Part shown: one piece after another, positions 1-5,817 of the stretch
How positions within the stretch are numbered: position 1 is the stretch's first letter
Layout: every line of letters starts with the position of its first letter
Virus record (IMG/VR): IMGVR_UViG_3300047564_001140
Location: 1 to 20,433 of that record
DNA from: a virus
Reading direction: 5' to 3' (one strand)
DNA: 20,433 nucleotides
Made by a program: the position numbers and the translations under genes
Notes under the pieces: model-generated
What the model was told of the DNA's origin: nothing
Databases searched by the model: none
What the model saw: the letters and a program-made list of their open reading frames with translations, nothing else

Positions 1-2
1 CC

Positions 3-82
3 TAACAGGCAATAGTCTGTTAAAATACGTTCACTAGACGGGAGTGTCTAGTGATCCAGGCAACAAAACTTTTTAACCCTGG
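3..82 (+). promoter_or_regulatory. Structured 5' leader of gp32 (three inverted repeats)
   Basis: Three inverted repeats lie just upstream of gp32. TAACAG (3-8) pairs with CTGTTA (17-22). TCACTAGAC (31-39) pairs with GTCTAGTGA (46-54) as a perfect 9-bp stem with a 6-nt loop. CCAGG (56-60) pairs with CCTGG (78-82) across an A-rich 17-nt loop. In T4, gp32 represses its own translation by binding a leader pseudoknot and the unstructured stretch after it. A similar role here is inferred from position and structure. A TAAAAT hexamer at 21-26 could be a -10 element, but its -35 would be too near the window edge to judge. Confidence 0.5.
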
Positions 83-102
83 CTTAACTTTGGAGAAAAA
101 CT

Positions 103-1101
103 ATGGCTACACTAGCAGAAATTCGCGCTCGACTACTTGAGCAAGAAAACAAAATGAGCGGTAATAAGACCGCAGGCGGCGACAACGCAATCTTCCCTTT
201 CTGGAACATCCCAGAAAATTCCACAGCAGTTCTACGTTTCCTTCCTGATGGAGACGATACCAATACTTTCCCTTGGCGTGAGCGTCAAATGATTCGTTTG
301 GAATTTGCCGGCGTTAAAGGCGGCGATGAAAGCAAGCGAGTTACAGTAACCGTTCCTTGTATGGAAATGTGGAAAGAAACTTGCCCAATCCATGCAGAGA
401 TTCGTCCTTGGTTTAAGGATAAGAGTCTAGAGGATCTAGGCCGCAAGTATTGGAAAAAGAAAAGCTATATCTTCCAAGGCTTTGTTGTCAGTAGCAGCCT
501 GCAGGAAGAAAACATTCCAGAAAATCCAATCCGTAGGTTGATTATCAACCCTAGCATCTTTAACATTGTTAAAGGCGCCTTAATGGATCCTGAAATGGAA
601 AGTCTATTTACAGACTACGAAAACGGCACAGACTTCCGTTTGACAAAGACCACCAAAGGTCAATATGCTGACTACAGCACCAGTAGCTTTGCTCGTCGTG
701 AGCGTGGCCTAACTGAAGTTGAGCTACAAGCAGTTGCCACACACGGCCTGTTTAATCTTAACGACTTTATGCCTAAGAAGCCTACTAAGGAAGAAGTCGA
801 TGTCATTTATGACATGTTCAAGGCCAGTGTTGATGGCGAGTTGTATGATCCTCAACGTTGGGGTCAATATTTCCGTCCCGCAGGCGTTAGCGTAGGTAAT
901 GCCCCCGCTGCCAGCGATGACGACACTCCTGCTCCGGTGAAGGCTCCTGCGGCAGTTAAGCCCGCAATGGTAGCCAAGCCCGCAGTAGTTGATACTGAAG
1001 ATGACGATCCTCCTTTCGAAGCTGATAGTGCTCCAGCACCAGAAGGCAAAAAGAATGTCAACGACATTCTTGCAATGATTCGCAATCGTCAGCAAAAGTA
1101 A
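103..1101 (+). CDS. gp32: Single-stranded DNA-binding protein gp32
   Basis: T4-type single-stranded DNA-binding protein that coats ssDNA during replication, recombination and repair and contacts other replisome proteins through its acidic tail. The 332-aa product starts with a basic N-terminal segment (cooperativity domain). It has a core with a Cys/His cluster near residues 86-97 (VPCMEMWKETCPIH) that fits the zinc-binding region of T4 gp32. A Pro/Ala-rich linker follows (about 265-295), then an acidic stretch (EDDDPPFEAD) and a short lysine-containing end. Length is close to T4 gp32 (301 aa). A GGAG ribosome site at 92-95 supports the start. The gene sits behind a structured leader and ends at a strong hairpin terminator, so it may form its own transcription unit ahead of the uvsX-uvsY run. 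Confidence 0.93.
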   Translation: MATLAEIRARLLEQENKMSGNKTAGGDNAIFPFWNIPENSTAVLRFLPDGDDTNTFPWRERQMIRLEFAGVKGGDESKRVTVTVPCMEMWKETCPIHAEIRPWFKDKSLEDLGRKYWKKKSYIFQGFVVSSSLQEENIPENPIRRLIINPSIFNIVKGALMDPEMESLFTDYENGTDFRLTKTTKGQYADYSTSSFARRERGLTEVELQAVATHGLFNLNDFMPKKPTKEEVDVIYDMFKASVDGELYDPQRWGQYFRPAGVSVGNAPAASDDDTPAPVKAPAAVKPAMVAKPAVVDTEDDDPPFEADSAPAPEGKKNVNDILAMIRNRQQK

Positions 1102-1103
1102 AG

Positions 1104-1126
1104 ACAAGGGCTTCGGCCCTTGTTTA
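1104..1126 (+). terminator. Intrinsic terminator after gp32
   Basis: An 8-bp perfect stem, ACAAGGGC (1104-1111) with GCCCTTGT (1116-1123), closes on a TTCG tetraloop, three bases after the gp32 stop. The following T-run is short (TTTAAT). The UUCG-capped GC stem is typical of T4-like phage terminators. Confidence 0.85.
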
Positions 1127-1169
1127 ATCGATGCTTAAAAAACGTAGACTCTCACAGAGTAGAGAAGAT

Positions 1170-1439
1170 ATGACACTACCAGACGAACGATACCGTAGTC
1201 TTGTGCAGACAAAGAAATTTCTTATGGAACTGCTAAGTCCGCACATGACGCCAAGAGTGCCAAAAATTGTTAGACAACGTGCCCATGGACTGCTACGTCA
1301 TTGGCCAGATGATTATCATTTGGAATTAATGTGCAGAGACATGCCGGATCACTTTGCTAAACAAATGGAACCGTTGACTAGGATGATTATGGTCTACGAC
1401 CGAGAACAAAAGGAAGAACAAAATGACAAAACCGTTTGA
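1170..1439 (+). CDS. BPSL0761-like small protein
   Basis: Small basic protein of 89 aa from the preferred ATG; an in-frame ATG at 1131 would give 102 aa. The segment MTLPDERYRSLVQTKKFL, followed later by RQRAHGLLRHWP, resembles from memory the bacterial BPSL0761 family (pattern MT.PDERTRAV.QTREFL...R..AR.LLRHYP). That family is best known from Burkholderiales and has no established function. The family begins at the MT.P motif, and a purine-rich AGAGAAGA precedes 1170, so the shorter start is preferred. It overlaps uvsX by 17 bases, implying joint transcription. Finding a host-type gene between gp32 and uvsX suggests transfer from the host. Function unknown. Confidence 0.65.
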   Translation: MTLPDERYRSLVQTKKFLMELLSPHMTPRVPKIVRQRAHGLLRHWPDDYHLELMCRDMPDHFAKQMEPLTRMIMVYDREQKEEQNDKTV

Positions 1440-2481
1440 TGTCAGTAAATTTAGAAAAGAAATCACTAAGAGTATTGATGGACTCAGTATTGGTTTCAAT
1501 GATCCTACAGATTGGATCAGCACAGGTAACTATACACTTAACTATTTGATTAGTGGAGACTTCTTTAAAGGAGTTCCAATGGGCAAGGTTACTGTGTTCG
1601 CCGGCGAATCCGGTGCAGGTAAGAGTTACATTTGCTCAGGTAACTTGGTGCGTCACGCACAAGAGCAGGGCATCTATGTTGTCTTAATTGACAGCGAAAA
1701 CGCCCTAGACGAAGCATGGCTCCATGCACTAGGAGTTGATACCAGCGAAAGCAAATTGCTCAAGCTAAACATGGCTATGATTGATGACGTAGCCAAAACT
1801 GTTACTAAGTTTGTAACAGATTACAAGGCATTAGCTGAAGAAGACCGCCCTAAGGTTTTGTTCGTTGTTGACAGTTTGGGTATGTTGTTAACACCCACAG
1901 ACGTTAACCAATTCGAAGCAGGCGACCTTAAAGGCGACATGGGTCGTAAACCTAAGGCACTAACGGCATTAGTCCGTAACTGCGTAAACATGTTTGGTAA
2001 TTTAAACATTGGTTTAGTTGCTACCAATCACACCTATGCAAGCCAGGACATGTTTGATCCGGATGATAAAATTAGCGGCGGACAGGGCTTTATCTATGCG
2101 AGTTCTATCGTGGTTGCTATGCGTAAGTTGAAACTTAAAGAAGACGAAGACGGTAACAAGACTGGTAGTCAAGTAATGGGTATTCGTGCTGCCTGTAAAG
2201 TTATGAAGACTCGTTACTCCAAGCCATTTGAATCAGTATATGTTAAGATTCCTTATGCAACAGGTATGAGTCCTTACAGCGGTTTGTTTGACATGCTGGA
2301 AGAAAAAGGCCTGCTCAAGCGTGAAGGCAACAGTTATCTTTATACAACTAAAGATGGCGAAGTATTTAAAGCCATGCGTAAAGGTTGGACTAACGAACTC
2401 TTAGATAAAGTAATGGCAGACATAATGCTAAGAGATTTGACTAAAGAAGTAAATACAGCGACTGGAACCGATGGAGAATAA
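1423..2481 (+). CDS. uvsX: UvsX, RecA-like recombinase
   Basis: T4-type RecA/Rad51-family strand-exchange ATPase. It forms filaments on ssDNA coated by gp32, with help from UvsY, and drives recombination-dependent replication and repair. The 352-aa product has Walker A GESGAGKS at residues 61-68 and a Walker B-like strand VLFVVDSLGML around Asp150. A GGQGFIYASS segment near 219-228 fits the RecA L2 region. The acidic or threonine-rich C-terminal tail is also seen in this family. Length is near T4 UvsX (about 390 aa). Ribosome site AGGAAG (1411-1416) lies 6 bases before the ATG. The start overlaps the preceding small gene, and the end overlaps the next gene by 11 bases. Confidence 0.95.
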   Translation: MTKPFDVSKFRKEITKSIDGLSIGFNDPTDWISTGNYTLNYLISGDFFKGVPMGKVTVFAGESGAGKSYICSGNLVRHAQEQGIYVVLIDSENALDEAWLHALGVDTSESKLLKLNMAMIDDVAKTVTKFVTDYKALAEEDRPKVLFVVDSLGMLLTPTDVNQFEAGDLKGDMGRKPKALTALVRNCVNMFGNLNIGLVATNHTYASQDMFDPDDKISGGQGFIYASSIVVAMRKLKLKEDEDGNKTGSQVMGIRAACKVMKTRYSKPFESVYVKIPYATGMSPYSGLFDMLEEKGLLKREGNSYLYTTKDGEVFKAMRKGWTNELLDKVMADIMLRDLTKEVNTATGTDGE

Positions 2482-2755
2482 AAGAACCATGCTGCACGAA
2501 GATGAAGTAAATCTTATAGTAGATGTCTGGACAAGTGTAAAGACCTACATTGACAAAAAAGAACGATATGACGCCGCCAGCGCATTATTGCGTAGCTTAG
2601 AAAATCACTATGACATGGACAGTGTCAGTGGAGAATTGCTAGGCAACGACAGCGTTCTTGATACTGTAATTGCTGACATTTATGGCACTTCTGACTATGA
2701 TGAAGATGACGGCTATGAAGAAGACAATTACGATGCTGACTACGATGACGAATGA
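2471..2755 (+). CDS. Acidic hypothetical protein between uvsX and uvsY
   Basis: A 94-aa protein with no recognised domain. Residues 1-70 look helical. The last 20 or so residues are almost all Asp, Glu and Tyr (for example DEDDGYEEDNYDADYDDE), which makes the tail strongly acidic. It starts inside the uvsX 3' end (11-base overlap) and its TGA overlaps the next ATG (ATGA at 2752-2755). It is therefore probably translationally coupled to both recombination genes. The acidic tail could imitate DNA or bind a basic surface such as UvsX or UvsY, much as the gp32 tail recruits partners; this is inference only. Confidence 0.75.
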   Translation: MENKRTMLHEDEVNLIVDVWTSVKTYIDKKERYDAASALLRSLENHYDMDSVSGELLGNDSVLDTVIADIYGTSDYDEDDGYEEDNYDADYDDE

Positions 2756-3213
2756 TTAATTGGTACAGAAGGGTATCGGATGATGTTTCGGCATTGCCCG
2801 ATGCCATTTCGCATTTTGAATCCGAATTACAAGGGGCCAGGATAGAAACTAGCCTTAAAGGTAATTTAGAAATGAATGCTAGGCTCATGCCTGGCATTGT
2901 TGAACACAGATTCAATCAACTGCAAGAAATAGAAGCCATATTAGAATATCTAAATATTCAGTTACGTAAAAAGCGTAGCGAAGTCTTTAAGAAGTTTATT
3001 GAAAACTACAACAGAGCACTGAGTAGTCGTGATGCTGAAAAGTATGTAGACGGCGATGCCGAAGTGTATCAGTGGCAGTTATTGATTAACGAGTTTGCTA
3101 TGATACGTAACAAGTATCTTGGTTTGATGAAAGCAGTTGATGCCAAGCAATTTCAAATCAACAATATTACCAAGCTCAGGGTTGCTGGTATGGAAGACAC
3201 CACTTTGGGTTAA
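2752..3213 (+). CDS. uvsY: UvsY-like recombination mediator
   Basis: Probable recombination mediator that loads UvsX onto gp32-coated ssDNA. The 153-aa product is almost entirely helical and charged. It has a long helix region LEMNARLMPGIVEHRFNQLQ (about 43-62), then RKKRSEVFKKF, a YVDGDAEVYQWQ motif (about 98-109) and a C-terminal hydrophobic helix. This matches the organisation of T4 UvsY (137 aa), where a D-containing loop precedes the 'YWG' region. Direct sequence identity to T4 looks low, so position right after uvsX is important evidence. The stop codon TAA (3211-3213) is immediately followed by the -35 element of the next promoter. Confidence 0.82.
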   Translation: MINWYRRVSDDVSALPDAISHFESELQGARIETSLKGNLEMNARLMPGIVEHRFNQLQEIEAILEYLNIQLRKKRSEVFKKFIENYNRALSSRDAEKYVDGDAEVYQWQLLINEFAMIRNKYLGLMKAVDAKQFQINNITKLRVAGMEDTTLG

Positions 3214-3249
3214 TTGACATAAATTGGTTTTGGCTATACAATATATGCA
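3210..3249 (+). promoter_or_regulatory. Repeat promoter P1 (sigma70 type)
   Basis: TTGACA (3214-3219), 17-bp spacer, TACAAT (3237-3242). It belongs to a four-copy repeat beginning TTAATTGACA; the TAA is the uvsY stop. It drives the 87-aa gene at 3273, whose ribosome site AGGA is at 3264-3267. Confidence 0.85.
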
Positions 3250-3272
3250 TAGCGTAACAAAACAGGATTTAT

Positions 3273-3536
3273 ATGAAGGAAATCAAAATAAAAGTGTTCG
3301 CAGACCCTGGTCATGCTTGGGCACGTTTCCCTAAAGCTCGTCTAGTCAAACTTGGCATCGCTGACAAGATCACTCCCTACAGTTATCAAAATGGCGCCAA
3401 TGCCTTTTTGGAAGAAGACTGCGATTTGTCAACTTTGATGACAGCTCTTAAGGAAAAAGGCTATACTGTCAAGTTCGACGAAAGTCACACTAATAAGCAA
3501 AGCAAGATTCGCGGCTATAACACTTATCGGGCTTAA
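3273..3536 (+). CDS. Conserved hypothetical protein (PGHAW / SKIRGY type)
   Basis: An 87-aa protein with motifs ADPGHAWARFPKARLVKLGI near the N-terminus, a central SYQNGANAFLEEDCDLSTLM and a C-terminal HTNKQSKIRGYNTY. From memory, similar small proteins of unknown function occur on bacterial accessory elements and phages; this could not be checked here. Ribosome site AGGA lies 5 bases before the ATG. The gene lies alone between two copies of the promoter repeat, as a single-gene cassette, and its TAA is part of the next repeat. Early expression by host RNA polymerase is inferred. Confidence 0.8.
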   Translation: MKEIKIKVFADPGHAWARFPKARLVKLGIADKITPYSYQNGANAFLEEDCDLSTLMTALKEKGYTVKFDESHTNKQSKIRGYNTYRA

Positions 3537-3572
3537 TTGACACAAATTGGTTTTGGCTATACAATACATACA
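3533..3572 (+). promoter_or_regulatory. Repeat promoter P2 (sigma70 type)
   Basis: TTGACA (3537-3542), 17-bp spacer, TACAAT (3560-3565). It is almost identical to P1 over about 40 bases, including the spacer text AAATTGGTTTTGGCTA. It begins at the stop codon of the preceding gene and drives the 55-aa ORF at 3596. Confidence 0.87.
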
Positions 3573-3595
3573 TAGTAAACAAAACGGAGCAAGAA

Positions 3596-3763
3596 ATGAA
3601 AATTTCCACAGCAATCTCAGTATTACAAAAAGACGCAGATTTTTTGGGCATGGGCTTTCTGGAATTTTTGAAGTTCGTTAAAACGAACCCTATGGCTCAA
3701 ACTCAAAAAACTTTAGAAGCCTTTCGTGTGTTTGAAGCAGAAGCTACGGCGTTTTTTGCTTAA
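3596..3763 (+). CDS. Small ORF, 55 aa, promoter-cassette gene
   Basis: An ATG at 3596 opens a 55-codon frame to TAA at 3761-3763. It starts MKISTAISVLQKDADFLG and ends EAFRVFEAEATAFFA. Support comes from a GGAG ribosome site (3586-3589), a near-perfect promoter upstream, and a stop codon that coincides with the start of the next promoter repeat, as for its neighbours. The product is helical and rich in Phe and Ala, with no known domain. Likely an early accessory peptide; function unknown. Confidence 0.7.
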   Translation: MKISTAISVLQKDADFLGMGFLEFLKFVKTNPMAQTQKTLEAFRVFEAEATAFFA

Positions 3764-3799
3764 TTGACACAAATTGGGTTTGGGCATATAATACATATA
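3760..3799 (+). promoter_or_regulatory. Repeat promoter P3, perfect sigma70 consensus
   Basis: TTGACA (3764-3769), 17-bp spacer, TATAAT (3787-3792): full consensus in both hexamers with ideal spacing. It starts at the TAA of the 55-aa ORF. The expected start of transcription, about 7 bases after the -10, is at 3799, the A of the next ATG. Confidence 0.9.
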
Positions 3800-3858
3800 T
3801 GCTGAAAAACAAGCAAAAAATCGTTCAAATTGTGCTAGTTAGCGGCAATGCTCGTTAA
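3799..3858 (+). CDS. Possible 19-codon leaderless peptide
   Basis: ATG at 3799 to TAA at 3856-3858 gives MLKNKQKIVQIVLVSGNAR. There is no ribosome site, and the predicted transcription start of P3 falls on its first base, so it could only be read as a leaderless message. It follows the local rule that the stop codon is joined to the next promoter repeat. It may be a real tiny peptide, the remnant of a former cassette gene, or simply spacer. Confidence 0.35.
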   Translation: MLKNKQKIVQIVLVSGNAR

Positions 3859-3894
3859 TTGACACAAATTGGACAAGACAGTATAATAGACTTA
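3855..3894 (+). promoter_or_regulatory. Repeat promoter P4, perfect sigma70 consensus
   Basis: TTGACA (3859-3864), 17-bp spacer, TATAAT (3882-3887). It shares TTAATTGACACAAATTGG with P2 and P3 and then diverges in the spacer. It drives the AAA+ ATPase gene at 3921. Confidence 0.9.
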
Positions 3895-3920
3895 TCGTAA
3901 ACGAAACAGGAGTTTCCTAA

Positions 3921-5000
3921 ATGGCTCAAGTAACTATTCTGCGTGGCGAGTATCGTGGCAACAAAGTTAAGAACCAAACGTTCCGACTTGTTGCAGATCT
4001 CAAGCAGGGTGCTAAGGGTTCTTATGTGACTGTTGAAGACGATGGCTCTTTGGGCTATCCCGGCAAGTCTATTCGTGTTAAAGTTCGTTCAATGGAGGAT
4101 ATTACAGTGGCAGGTTCAAGTGTAGCAGATATGACAGACAGCCAGCGACGCAAGGCTGCTAAAGATGACGGTAGTGTGTTCAGCATTGTTAAGCCTGCTG
4201 AACCTGAAGTTTATACTGAAAGCGAAGAAGCCGCTATTGAGCGTATTCGTGAGCGTTTTGACATCCTTGACGAGATGGCAGAAGGCACTACCACTGGTGC
4301 TGTTCGTGCAATGATTGTCAGCGGCCCTCCCGGCGTAGGTAAATCCTTTGGTGTTGAGAAGAAGCTAGAAGAAGCTAGTCTCTTTGACAAGATGGCTCAA
4401 CGCAAGAACCGTTTTGAAGTTGTTAAGGGTGCGATGAGTGCCATTGGTTTGTATGCTAAACTGTTCAAGTTTAGTGACGCTGGCAATGTCTTGGTGTTCG
4501 ATGACTGCGACAGCATTCTGCTTGACGACTTGAGCCTGAACATTCTCAAGGCCGCTTTGGACTCTAGCAAGAAGCGTTACATTTCTTGGAACACTGACTC
4601 TAGCATGTTGCGTCGTGAAGGTGTACCGGATCGTTTCGAATTTAAAGGTAGTGTGATTTTCATCACTAACATTAAGTTTGAGCACGTTCGCTCCAAGAAG
4701 CTCAAGGATCACTTGGATGCATTGGAAAGCCGTTGCCACTACTTGGACCTGACTTTGGATACCCAGCGTGACAAGTTCCTGCGTATCAAGCAGATTGTGC
4801 GTGATGGTATGCTTGACAGCTATGACTTCGAAGACGGTGCTGCCGAAGAAGTTGTTGACTATGTATGGCAACAACGTAGTCGTCTGCGTGAACTGAGCTT
4901 GCGTACCGTGCTCAAGATTGCAGACCTGCGTAAGATGAGTGCTCACAACTGGAAGCGTCTTGCAGAGACAACTATCCTGAAGCGAGCAGAAGTGTGCTAA
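3921..5000 (+). CDS. AAA+ family ATPase
   Basis: A 359-aa ATP-dependent protein remodeller or motor with unknown substrate. The N-terminal part (1-65) looks like a small beta domain with alternating strands, resembling an OB/KOW-type fold. The AAA+ core shows Walker A GPPGVGKS (135-142), Walker B VLVFDDCD (190-197) and a sensor-1-like VIFITN strand with Asn. The stretch LDALESRC may hold an arginine finger. The C-terminal helical part (about 285-359) fits an AAA+ lid. Ribosome site AGGAG (3908-3912) supports the start. It is preceded by the last of four strong promoters, so abundant early expression is likely. It is not the T4 clamp loader gp44, as the architecture differs. It could act on host proteins or on DNA-bound complexes. 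Confidence 0.85.
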   Translation: MAQVTILRGEYRGNKVKNQTFRLVADLKQGAKGSYVTVEDDGSLGYPGKSIRVKVRSMEDITVAGSSVADMTDSQRRKAAKDDGSVFSIVKPAEPEVYTESEEAAIERIRERFDILDEMAEGTTTGAVRAMIVSGPPGVGKSFGVEKKLEEASLFDKMAQRKNRFEVVKGAMSAIGLYAKLFKFSDAGNVLVFDDCDSILLDDLSLNILKAALDSSKKRYISWNTDSSMLRREGVPDRFEFKGSVIFITNIKFEHVRSKKLKDHLDALESRCHYLDLTLDTQRDKFLRIKQIVRDGMLDSYDFEDGAAEEVVDYVWQQRSRLRELSLRTVLKIADLRKMSAHNWKRLAETTILKRAEVC

Positions 5001-5005
5001 ATCCA

Positions 5006-5025
5006 AAGGAGGAGAAATCCTCCTT
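5006..5025 (+). terminator. Hairpin after the AAA+ gene
   Basis: Perfect 8-bp stem, AAGGAGGA (5006-5013) with TCCTCCTT (5018-5025), with a GAAA loop, five bases after the stop. The tail ATTCATTATATT is only moderately T-rich, so termination may be partial. The left arm is also a perfect anti-16S sequence, but it lies 28 bases before the next likely start and is locked in the stem. Confidence 0.6.
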
Positions 5026-5041
5026 ATTCATTATATTCAAT

Positions 5042-5815
5042 ATGAAATTCAAATCTACCTTTATTGCATTGGTTTGTGGAAGTGTGTTTAGTTCTGGTTG
5101 TGCCAGCATACAAACAAAATCTGCAGATTATATCGTTATTAAACCGTACGGACAAACTACACCGGTACCCACAGTAATTCTTGCTCATGGATGCGATGGG
5201 TTTAGCGATAATAACGGTCAAGGCTATAAGAATAGAGCTCAATTGATCGCCCAGCGTTTTAACTATAACGTAGTTCTTTATGATGCGTTTAAACCTCGAG
5301 GCTGGATGGCAGATGAAGTATGCACCGGCGCACGTGGAGCAAATGCAAATGCAGTGCCTCCGGTCCAACGAGTCGAAGACACCAAGCAAATCGCTCGATG
5401 GGTTCAAGGGCAATCTTGGCATAAAGGTAAAATTTCTTTTATCGGATACAGTCATGGCGGAAGTGTGGCAATGGCCGTGGCGAACGATCCTGAAGCTAGT
5501 AAACTAATTTCTTCTGCGGTTGCATATTATCCTAATTGCGAAGAATGGTATATAGGATCTCGAATCAATCGTCCATTTATTCCTACTCTTGTGCATTTAG
5601 GAGAAGCTGATCAATGGACTCCTATGCAATTCTGTTTAACGCATAAAAATCATTCTAATTATTCTATGTATGTCTACAAGAATGCTACTCATGCATGGGA
5701 ATCAGGAGTCAATACAACTGCTATTGGTAAGTGGCCAATTCGTTTTAATCTAGATGCTACTCAACTAGCAGAAGATCGCACCCGTGAATTTTTTGACAAA
5801 ACTCTTAAGGATTAA
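5042..5815 (+). CDS. Dienelactone-hydrolase-like lipoprotein
   Basis: Predicted exported alpha/beta hydrolase of 257 aa. A signal peptide MKFKSTFIALVCGSVFSSGC carries a lipobox-like site with Cys20, so the mature protein may be a lipoprotein. Catalytic candidates are Ser137 in GYSHGG, Asp190 in GEAD and His217 in THAW, which is the nucleophile-acid-histidine order of the dienelactone hydrolase family. The ILAHGCDGF segment (46-54) fits an oxyanion region. An upstream in-frame GTG at 4994 would put 16 extra residues before the signal peptide, so ATG 5042 is preferred although it has no ribosome site. Such an enzyme is unusual among phage replication genes and suggests a host-derived gene acting on the envelope or on small esters. 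Substrate unknown. Confidence 0.8.
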   Translation: MKFKSTFIALVCGSVFSSGCASIQTKSADYIVIKPYGQTTPVPTVILAHGCDGFSDNNGQGYKNRAQLIAQRFNYNVVLYDAFKPRGWMADEVCTGARGANANAVPPVQRVEDTKQIARWVQGQSWHKGKISFIGYSHGGSVAMAVANDPEASKLISSAVAYYPNCEEWYIGSRINRPFIPTLVHLGEADQWTPMQFCLTHKNHSNYSMYVYKNATHAWESGVNTTAIGKWPIRFNLDATQLAEDRTREFFDKTLKD

Positions 5816-5817
5816 GT

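Noticed and set aside
724-1107. Minus-strand open frames opposite the gp32 C-terminal region
   Set aside because: They are shadows of the gp32 gene, whose acidic tail and linker bias the base composition.
4365-5006. 213-codon open frame on the minus strand
   Set aside because: It lies opposite the AAA+ ATPase, whose Walker motifs prove the plus strand is coding. The minus frame has low-complexity, Gln/Thr/Val-rich sequence and no promoter or ribosome site.
4994-5041. GTG at 4994 as the start of the hydrolase
   Set aside because: It would place 16 residues before a clear signal peptide and overlap the AAA+ stop; ATG 5042 begins the signal peptide.
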